Below are positions 1 through 8,585 of a stretch of 64,000 nucleotides of DNA, piece by piece. Where the stretch lies: positions 14,471,501 through 14,535,500 of the forward strand of contig JASWHV010000011.1 in assembly GCA_030760725.1 (NCBI GenBank). Direction: 5' to 3'. The stretch comes from Neostapfia colusana (Eukaryota > Streptophyta > Magnoliopsida > Poales > Poaceae). The position numbers were made by a program, and so were the translations under genes. The notes below the pieces were generated by a model, which did no database searches, had not been told where the DNA came from, and saw only the letters and a list, made by a program, of their open reading frames with translations. Each line of letters starts with the position of its first letter. Position 1 is the first letter of the stretch.

Positions 1-2094
1 AGTGGCCCCCTCTTGAGCCTTGCGGTTCATATGGTAGTCCAGCTGACACCTACTCCCCGCACCATCCAACACACCCATACTACGCCGGGGATACACCTAA
101 TTAATTGGCCAAGCTGCCCCATCTCAGCATGTGGTTGGCACGGTAAAGTCAGGTTACATGCTCCATGAACCGGTCCTTAGGATCCAGGCAAGTACTAAAC
201 ACAAACCCGAGTCTCATGCACCCAGCACCAACCAAATCATCCAACTTGCCTCGATCCCTACCTCTACATAACTCATAATATCTCATTCAAGAGTAAGGTA
301 AATAAATTGATGATCTCATATCCCAATTATCCCATTCTAAGCATGGCTAAGCATAAGCATATGATAAATGACATGATAAAATAAATCCCAACCCAAGCTA
401 CAAGGAAACAAGGTAATGCAATTCTAGGGAAACTTCCTAGCATGGGTTTCATATTTCAATTGACAATGCAAATAATTCTATCTACACATCCTAGCATAGG
501 ATCAAAGTGGTCAAGGACACTTGCCTTCTTCCTGCTGCTCTGGGAATGGAAAGTCTTGGTCTTGGAAGGGGAGAACTTGCTCTGGGGCAGGTTCTATTCA
601 TGCCAATACACATAGCAAAAGAAAACAACAATACATAAGACATGGTTCACACTTTCACTTCATACAAACCACACATACATACCTATGAAAGTCATTCACA
701 TTAGTAAGTGTTGTGGTTATCCTAGATGTGTTGATTTTTGGCCTTCATGCACTTTTAAGCATATGTATATGATTTCTAACTTTTGTATTCAGATTTCTGT
801 TTGCGCACTATATATGAATTTCAAATTTAAACAAATTCTTGAATACACTCTTTAGCTACCAAGTTTGCATGGAAGGTAATTTCCTATTCCAAATGGGTTT
901 TCAGACCTTCTACCAAATCCCAAACTGATGTCGTTGGATTTGGAGACTTCATTTATCATTTTCTAGTTATGCATACCAATTTTCCTTTGTTTTCCAGATT
1001 TATTTTCTATGCCTAAAAGTGAGTTTTTATATTAAATAGTAAGGCATATCATCTAAACAGAATAGGTTCTGATCTAAAATATTAAATAATATATTTTTGA
1101 ACTTCTCCTCTGATTTGAACTAATTTAAATTTATTTTACCAATTTTCAGAATTATTTCCTAACCTAAAAATGTGTTCCTATAACTAATAAATGTGAACAA
1201 TCAACTAGACATATTCATTTCAGCTTAAAATCTATTTTTAACTCATCCTAAAGTTTTCCAAGTGCTAGGAGAGTTTAAATTTGAATTTACAATGTGTTTG
1301 CCTCACCTTTTTAAATTTAAATCCTAATCACATATTCAAATTTCTGAATTTAATATCATATAGGGTTAAAAAAATAAATCCACCCTACTACAGTGTCTAA
1401 TTTATTATTTCATAAATTTCCAGGGGTCTAACTACACATAACAGAGGGGTTTTCCTAATTTTTATGAAGTCCAGGGACTTAAACTGATTTTTAAATGAAT
1501 TTACACGAATTTCTGAAGTTCTAGGGGCTAGATCAGAAATTTCTGGGGCTAGCTCATGTTTTCCGAGATCCCCAGGGGGTAGCACGTAAGAATCCAGGCC
1601 TTTATAATGTGGGGCCGATGTGGACCGTCCGATTTAAAACAGACGGCTGAGATTATAACGCGAAGCGGTACGGGTTAGATCTAATAGGAACCGCACGATT
1701 TAAAATGGGCGGGCCTCAGGGGGCCACGTCGCCCTGGCCGTGCGCGGGCGGAGCTGCCCGGCGGCGCGCGGTGGCGGGAGGCGGCGATCTCGCCGGAAAA
1801 CTTCGGATCTCCGTCTATACCTCCTAAAACTGGGATTTCATGGCATAGATCGGTAGAGGGGAGGTCGGGGATCTCACCTCAGGGTTTTTCTTGAGCTTGG
1901 AGGTCCTGAAAAACAGTCGGCGACGAGGTCCGAGGTGGAACCGCGGCGGTGCTCGTCGGAGCTGTGTCTAGAGCGCAAACCACCGAGTTTTCTGCACCTG
2001 CGTGATTCCCTGGAGGCGGTGGAACATGATCGACGCGTTAGATCAGAAAATCCGAGCTAGGATCAAAGGAAAACAGCTGGAGAAGCTCTGGTTC
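1..2094 (-). mobile_element. Family-A gypsy LTR 'H', antisense, left piece
   Basis: This is the reverse complement of the family-A LTR found at 2095-5456 and complete at 49598-53038. The first window base lies about 0.88 kb inside that LTR (it corresponds to 50476), so the rest is off the left edge. It is AT-rich at about 780-1400 and GC-rich at about 1610-2090, the promoter-proximal part. It is interrupted after 2094 by element A and resumes at 11112 after the 5-bp duplication GGTTC. No coding region is supported here. Whether H is a solo LTR or belongs to a whole element cannot be decided from this window. Confidence 0.9.
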
Positions 2095-2480
2095 TTTAAC
2101 ACCCCAAAATCCTGTTCAGAGGGGAGTTTAAAAATTTTTGGACGTGTTGCATGTGTTGCAAAAATTCAAATCAAACTGGAATTCAAATTAAACTCAAAAC
2201 AGAAAAGAAATAGAAAAAGAGAAAGGAAAACAGAAAAAAACCGGCCAGTGGGCCGAAACCCACCAGCCGGCCCACCCTGCCCCCGCGCCAGCCCGCATCC
2301 GCGTGCCCGCGCTCCCTCTCGCAGACAGGTGGGACCCACCTGTCATCCCTAACCCCAGATCGTCCGAAACTCGGACTGTTCACCCGCGCGCGCGCGATCG
2401 CAACCGACCGGATTTTCGGCCGAATTCTGGTTCCGGAGGACTCCCACTCGATCTAAACAAACCCACCGCCCTCCCCCGTC

Positions 2481-2487
2481 TATAAAA
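2481..2487 (+). promoter_or_regulatory. Putative TATA box of element A 5' LTR
   Basis: TATAAAA lies in the GC-rich U3 about 390 bp from the LTR start. The antisense LTR H has a matching TATATAAA near 11175. The homologous site in the 3' LTR of A reads TATAGAA (about 8975). The role is inferred from position and conservation. Confidence 0.6.
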
Positions 2488-4797
2488 CCCCGGCCTCGTT
2501 CTGTTTTTCCCACGCGATCCGCCAATTTTTACTCCGTTGAGAACCCGATCCCCTCCGGCGAATTTTGGCCGATCTACGCTCGGAAATTCTGATCTAACTC
2601 GCTGGTCTTGATCCACCGCCTCCGGGGAACCTCGCAGGTGCAGAAAACTCGGTGGTTTGCGGTTCAAACACAGCGCCGACGAGCCTCGCCGTGAATTCAC
2701 CTCGGACCTCGTCGCCGACCGCATTCCAGGACCATCGAGTTCAAGAAAACCCCCGAGGTGAGATCCCCGACCTCCCCTCCACCGATCTATGCCATAAAAT
2801 CACAGTTTTAGGAAGAATTGACGAAGATCCGAAACTCTCCGGCGAGATCGCCGCCTCCCGCCGTCGTGCGCCGCCGGGCAGCGCCGCCCGCGCTCGATCA
2901 GAGCGACGTGGCCGGTTCGACGTTATAATCTCAGCCATCTGTTTTAAATCGGACGGTCCACGTCAGCCCCGCGTTATAAAGACTGGAATTCTTACGTGCT
3001 ACCCCCTGGGGTTCTCGGGAAATAAAAGCTAGCCCCAGAAACTTCTGATCTAGCCCCTGGAACTTCAGAAAATCATGTAAATTAATTTAAAAATCAGTTT
3101 TAGCCCCTGGACTTAATAAAAATTAGGAAAAACTCCTCTGTTATGTGTAGCTAGACTCCTGAAAATTGTTAAAATAATATTATAGACCCTGTAGTGGGGT
3201 GAGTTTACCTTTTTAACCCTGTTTGATATTAAATTTAGGAAATTGAATATGTGGCTAGTATTTATAATTTAAAAAGTGGGACAAACATATTGTCAAATTT
3301 AAATTAAAAACTTTCTCAGTACTTAGAAAACTTTGGAGTGAGATAAAAATAGATTTTTGGCTGAAATGAATCTGTTTAATTTATTATTCACATTTATTAG
3401 TTATAGGGACACATTTTTAAGTGAAGAATAGTTCTGAAAATTAGGAAAATAAATGTAAAATAGTTTACATCAGAGGAAAAGGTCAAAAATATGTTATTAA
3501 ATATTTTAGATCAGAACCTGTTCTGATTAGATGATGTGTCTTGTTATTTTCATAATAAAGTTCACATTTAGGCATAGGAAATAAATCTGAAAATATAGCA
3601 ACTAGTAAATGATAAATGGAGTTTCTAAAATCCAAAGAATTCAGTTTAGGGTTGGTAGAAATTCTGTAGACACATATGGAGAAGGAAAATACCTTTCATG
3701 CATACTTGGTAGCTAAAAGGTGTAGTAATTGAATATAAGGAATTTATTTAAATTGGAAACTCATATATAAAGTATGCAAGCATAAATGTGAATACAAAAG
3801 TAGGAATCATATACACATGATTAAAAGTGCATGTAAGCCAAAGGTCAACACACATAGAGTAAACACAACACATAGAAGTTGTGAATGGCTTTGTTACATG
3901 TGAATGTGTGGGTTGTATGAAGTGGAAGTGTGAACTATGTCTTATGGATTGTTGTTTTTCTTTTGCTATGTGTGATGGTATGATGTAGAACCTGCTCAAG
4001 AGCAAGTTATTCCTTTCCAAGATCAGGACTACCCATTTCAAGAGCAGTAGGAAGGAGGCGAGTGTCCTTGACCACTTTGATCCTATGCTAGGATGTGTAG
4101 CTAGAATTATTTGCATTGTCAAATGAAAATATGAAACCCATGCTAGTATGTTTCCCTAGAATTGCATTACCTTGTTTCCTTGTAGCTTAGGTTGGGATTC
4201 ATTTTATCATGCCATTTATTATTATGCATATGCTTAGCCATGCTTAGAATGGGATATTTGGGATATGAGATCATCAATTTATTTTACCATACTCTTGAAT
4301 GAGATATTGTGAGTTATGTAGAGGTGGGGATCAAGGCAAGTTGGATGTTTTGGTTGGTGCTGGGTGCACGAGACTCGGGTTTGTGTTTAGTACTTGCCTG
4401 GATCCTAAGGACCGGTTCATGGAGCATGTAACCTGGCTTTACCGTGCCAACCACATGCTGAGATGGGGCAGCTTGGCCAATTAATTAGGTGTATCCCCGG
4501 CGTAGTATGGGTGTGTTGGATGGTGCGGGGAGTAGGTGTCAGCTGGACTACCATATGAACCGCAAGGCTCAAGAGGGGGTCACTGCAGCGGGGTTGGAGC
4601 CTCTTGTATGCTGTTAGGGGTGAAACCTCAGTGGGCCCATGCTCGTCGGGAATCCCTTTGTAAAGGCTTCGTAGTGATCTCCTGGCTACACACCTGGGAA
4701 GTGTGAATGTGGTTCGTAGCCACTGGCATAATGGAGGTTCTTTTAGTTCACCCGGAAACGGGGGATGAAATCACTACATGTGGGTACAGTGGTGCAA

Positions 4798-4826
4798 ACT
4801 CTGCAGAGTCAAAACTGTCATGACAG
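4798..4826 (+). repeat. Tandem palindromes in family-A LTR
   Basis: Two perfect 12-bp palindromes, ACTCTGCAGAGT (4798-4809) and CTGTCATGACAG (4815-4826), are separated by 5 bp. The second recurs at 10472-10483 and, antisense, at 50234-50245. Family-B LTRs have CTATCATGATAG at the homologous place (16376-16387, 27375-27386, 63849-63860). They would be transcribed if the upstream TATA box is used. Confidence 0.7.
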
Positions 4827-5094
4827 CCGTGCTCGCAGTCAAGAGCGGCCTGGACTTATTCGTGATTAGAGGATTGATGGCTTTGGAAGTTGAGGATGTT
4901 AAGCGGGGAGCTTAACATTGGAAATGATGTTATGGTTATTTGATAAGGGGTTGGGAGATTGGGACCATTTCACCTATGTAGTAATGTAGGTGCTTAGTAA
5001 GCTAAGGTGATAGGTATTAATTGTGTAGTGCTTTAACCATGAGTTCAACCTCCCCTTGCTCTAGCCATGCATGACAAAATTTTCCCACACTTGC

Positions 5095-5113
5095 TGAGTA
5101 CCATCGGTACTTA
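5095..5113 (+). repeat. TGAGTACC hairpin in family-A LTR
   Basis: TGAGTACC, a three-base loop ATC, then GGTACTTA. The copies at 10752-10770 and 49939-49957 form perfect 8-bp stems with different loops. Family-B LTRs have TGAGTAC, GACAT, GTACTCA at 16776-16794 and 27785-27803. It is followed in both families by a CCTTGCAT-like block. Function unknown. Confidence 0.65.
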
Positions 5114-5460
5114 ACCTTGCATATTTGTTGGTTTATATTGCTTCTCAGGTCAAGATAATGAAGTGGTGTTTAATGATCAAGACTTTGGACCCGAAGAAGG
5201 TTTCTAGGTTCATGGAGTCCCCCGGGCAACGCCTGTGACGGAGCCCACGAGAATAATTATTCCGCTGCTAGTTTGTTTACTTGTGATGAACTTATTATTG
5301 TCCATCGAGACATTTGCTATGTAAGACTTATTTATATTCGGACACCTGGCTTGTAATAAATGATGCTTCACTATTTGTCATCACATGTATGAGAAAATGA
5401 TCCTGGCATACATGTGATATTCACTTGGTTGTTCTTCGGAAAAACCGGGTGTGACAGAAG

Positions 5461-5477
5461 TGGTATCAGAGCCAAGG
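5461..5477 (+). promoter_or_regulatory. Primer-binding site of element A
   Basis: TGGTATCAGAGCCAAGG starts 4 bases after the 5' LTR. It matches the initiator-methionine tRNA 3'-end complement used by most plant LTR retrotransposons. Confidence 0.9.
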
Positions 5478-5676
5478 TTGCCCGTAGGAACGTGGACCTA
5501 GGTAGAAATGGACGTATTTAAGGGCCCTATTTTTTTAAAAAACTATTTTTACAAGGTGTGTGTTGAAAAGTGTTATTTAATGGAGTCACTTTCTTCATCT
5601 TACCCCAACTTTCATTCAAAATAGGATTTTTGTTTAAAAGTTAAACTAACCTAAGTTTAAATGCTTTTTGTTTTAG

Positions 5677-6432
5677 ATGGTTCGCATGATTCGCACCGCT
5701 CGCAAGTCCACAGGAGGGAGAGTTCCCGTAGTTGCCCTTGCCGAAAGAGAGGAGAGTCGTCCGGTGACGTACCTTTCCTACGGATTGGCAGTAGGAGGCT
5801 TGTTGCGCCGTCTTCGACGTATGCTCGAAGCCGCCGGCAATACGGGCAAGCTAATCATACACTATAGCTCCACCCGGACCATCCGGGAGAAGCGGGAAGA
5901 ATGGAGTTCAGAAATGAGGATTATCCATAAAAATCAGCTGATTAAGATCCACCGCTCTCCAGCTTGTCGAGCAACACAGGTCGATGTGGAGAAGGATGTC
6001 ACCTGGGAGGCCATCACCTGCCAGAGTCACATCTATCGTCGCCACCTGGACAGGACTGAGTACATGTATGTCCTCCAGCGTGAGAGTGGTACAACGGAAT
6101 ATAAGTACCCGCCAGTGCAGCAAGGGACTTCCCATGAGCACATGGACTTGTGCTTGGAGGATGCTGCTATGTTCAGCACTCGACTGCAGGAGTGTCAGCA
6201 AGAACTTCAGGATGTTCGGGACACCCTGAAGGAAACGGAGGTGTTGCTGCGAGCCTGCTTAAGGGCGAGAGAAAGAGGAGATGGGAATGAACTGTGTGTC
6301 ACCGTGAATGATACATGGACTCCTGACTCCCCAGATTGCCGGGCGATTAGGCATCGTCGCACTTCTCCACCAGCAGCTTCCCCACCCAAAGCAGAGTCAG
6401 AAGGCAGCCGCAATGATGTGGAAGACCCCTGA
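5677..6432 (+). CDS. ORF0 of element A: dsRBD-like region plus coiled coil (pre-gag ORF)
   Basis: An open 251-codon frame in the position ahead of gag. The ATG at 5677 follows directly on TTTTTGTTTTAG, which reads like a 3' splice site. Residues about 40-130 match by eye the pattern in ORF0 of F/B2 and C: a leucine-rich helix, an EEW strand, then RATQ..EKDVTWEAIT. I read this as resembling the double-stranded-RNA-binding fold; that is inference. Residues about 160-200 look like a coiled coil. TWTPDSP at 213-219 parallels TWTADSP in family B. The last codons run into a junction with pol near 6410, so the natural C-terminus may be altered. This is not a known Gag, protease or envelope. I do not know its function; a role in RNA binding or packaging is a guess. 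Confidence 0.72.
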   Translation: MVRMIRTARKSTGGRVPVVALAEREESRPVTYLSYGLAVGGLLRRLRRMLEAAGNTGKLIIHYSSTRTIREKREEWSSEMRIIHKNQLIKIHRSPACRATQVDVEKDVTWEAITCQSHIYRRHLDRTEYMYVLQRESGTTEYKYPPVQQGTSHEHMDLCLEDAAMFSTRLQECQQELQDVRDTLKETEVLLRACLRARERGDGNELCVTVNDTWTPDSPDCRAIRHRRTSPPAASPPKAESEGSRNDVEDP

Positions 6433-8540
6433 AAATGTCGGGGAAGTTCGAAGCCTTTTGGGATTGGCTGGATACTATCGACGGTTTATTGAGGGATTCT
6501 CTAAGATCTTGAGACCCCTCACCAAACTGTTGGAGAAGGGAATCACATTCACATGGACGCCACAGTGCGAGACGAGTTTTCAGGAGCTAAAGAAAAGATT
6601 GACAACAGCCCCAGTGTTGGTTATGCCAGATATGCAGAAGAATTTCACGGTGTACTGCGATGCCTGTGGAAACGGGTTGGGATGTGTTCTCATGCAAGAA
6701 GGGCATGTCGTGGCTTATGCATCCCGACAACTCCGGAAGCACGAGAAAAACTATCCTACACATGACCTAGAACTAGCCGCAGTGGTACACGCATTGAAAA
6801 TTTGGCGACACTATTTGATGGGGAAGAGGACAGAGATATATACGGATCATAAGAGTCTGAAGTACATCTTCACAAAGCCAGATCTCAACCTCAGACAAAG
6901 GAGATGGTTAGAGCTAATCAATGACTTTGATGTGGGCATCAACTATCATCCTGGGAAAGCAAACGTTGTGGCCGATGCTTTAAGTCGGAAAGTGCATGTC
7001 AATAAGTTGAGCTTAAAGGACATACCTGCAGAATTGAAGGACGAGGTTATAAGGATCAATCTATGCCTTGTGAATAGTCGTGAAGCCATCGCCAAGGAAG
7101 TGGACTCCACACTAGAGCAAGACATACGCGCTGGTCAAAAGAATGACGAGAAGATACAAGAAATCAGGCAACTCATCAAGGAAAATAAAGCCCCTGGTTT
7201 CAGAGAGGATGAACAGGGAACGGTGTGGCACGGGAACAGAATCTGTGTGCCAGAAGTAAAGAAGATCCGTGAATTGATTTTGAAGGAGGCTCACGATTCC
7301 GACTATTCCATTCATCCTGGGAGTACGAAGATGTACCGGGACCTCAAGAGCAGGTATTGGTGGTATGGCATGAAGCGATATGTCACGGAACATGTTGCCC
7401 TATGTGACACATGCCAGTTGGTGAAAGCAGAACATCAACGACCCGCGGGATTATTGCAACAACTCAAAGTGCCTGAATGGAAATGGGAAGAAATCGGTAT
7501 GGATTTCATAGTGGGATTGCCTAGGACCCAATCAGGATATGATTCAATATGGGTCATCATTGACAGGCTAACCAAGGTAGCTCATTTCATCCCCGTGAAA
7601 GAAAGCTACAGCGGATCCAAATTGGCAGAGTTGTACATGTCAAGGATCGTGTGTTACCATGGAGTGCCAAAAAAAGATTGTGTCAGATTGAGGGACGCAG
7701 TTCACCTCAAGGTTCTGGCAAAAATTGCATGAAACCATGGGAACCCATCTGAATTTCAGCTCTGCCTATCATCCCCAAACTGACGGACAGACGGAAAGAA
7801 CCAATCAGATCGTTGAAGATATGCTGAGGGCATGTGCACTCAAAAACAATCGGAGTTGGGACAAGAACTTACCGTATGCGGAATTCTCCTATAACAACAG
7901 CTATCAAGCTAGTATGAAGATGTCACTGTTTGAAGCTTTGTATTGGAGGAAGTGCAGAACTCCCCTATTTTGGAACCAAATAGGGGAAAGTAAAGTGTTT
8001 GGTCCAGAAGGACTCCATGAAGCCGAGGCGAAGGTGAGGGAAATTCGCAACAACTTGAGGATAGCACAGACACGCCAAAAGAGCTATGCCGATGTACGAA
8101 GAAGAGAGCTCGTTTTCAACGTGGGAGACTATGTCTACCTCAAGGTGTCCCCTATCCGACGACTTCGTCAGTTGAAGGTGAAAGGGAAGTTATCACCTCG
8201 ATACATTGGACCCTTTCAGATTCTAGAGAGGAAAGGTGAAGTGGCATATCAACTAGAACTACCGGCTCGCCTATCGGATGTGCATGATGTATTCCATGTG
8301 TCACAGCTCAAGAAGTGTCTAAGGATGCCTGAAGAGATGTTACCCATGAATGAGGTTGACGTACGAGAGGATCTGTCTTATGTCGAGCAACAGGTCAAGA
8401 TTTTGGAGACAATGGAACGCCTCACAAGAAATAAAAGAATCCGGATGTGCAAGGTGCAGTGGAAGCATCACTCGGAAGAGGAAGCCACATGGGAGCGAGA
8501 AGACGAGCTTAAGGCACAGTTTCCGGAATTGTTTTCCTAG
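6413..8540 (+). pseudogene. Element A pol remnant: RT connection, RNase H, integrase, chromodomain
   Basis: Coding begins at the TPENVGEVRSLLGL motif just after the RT palm, so the catalytic RT is missing. RNase H follows (YCDACGNGLG, DLELAAVV, YTDHKSL), then the HHCC zinc finger of integrase (about 7280-7425) and the DDE core (WVIIDRLTK; SDxGTQF; TERTNQIVEDM). A GPF-type module and a C-terminal chromodomain (about 8390-8537, CKVQWKHH and ATWERED) complete it. One extra A in a run of seven near 7669-7675 shifts the frame inside the integrase core, and the corrected frame then meets a TGA just after the second catalytic Asp. The second part, 7725-8540, is open. A full-length protein is therefore not made from one frame. 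Confidence 0.9.
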
Positions 8541-8571
8541 AACCACCAATCTCGAGGACGAGATTTCTTTT

Positions 8572-8585
8572 AAGGGGGGTAGAGC
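8572..8585 (+). promoter_or_regulatory. Polypurine tract of element A
   Basis: AAGGGGGGTAGAGC directly abuts the 3' LTR start at 8586, the expected plus-strand primer position. Confidence 0.85.

Larger units (their letters stand above)
2095..5456 (+). repeat. 5' LTR of element A
   Basis: A 3,362-bp LTR. Its first bases are TTTAACACCC where the family has TGTAACACCC, so the terminal TG is mutated; it ends GGGTGTGACA. It keeps an internal block (about 3157-4047) that the 3' LTR lost, but lacks about 55 bp near 2912 that the 3' LTR has at about 9406-9460. With the TATA box at 2481, U3 would be about 0.4 kb and R plus U5 about 2.9 kb. Confidence 0.93.

Noticed and set aside
2183..3032. Overlapping frames on both strands in the GC-rich U3 of family-A LTRs (2183-3032, 8619-9429, 52169-53005)
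   Set aside because: GC-rich promoter DNA gives stop-poor frames on both strands; no codon conservation between copies beyond LTR identity.
4299..4484. A 61-codon frame (MRYCELCRGG...) repeated in family-A LTRs at 4299-4484, 9956-10141 and 50576-50761 (antisense)
   Set aside because: Its conservation follows from the LTRs being copies; there is no related protein, and H differs in the same segment. It could at most be a leader uORF.
5461..5477. tRNA-like matches (TGGTATCAGAGCC) at several places
   Set aside because: They are primer-binding sites next to LTR ends; no cloverleaf can be built around them.
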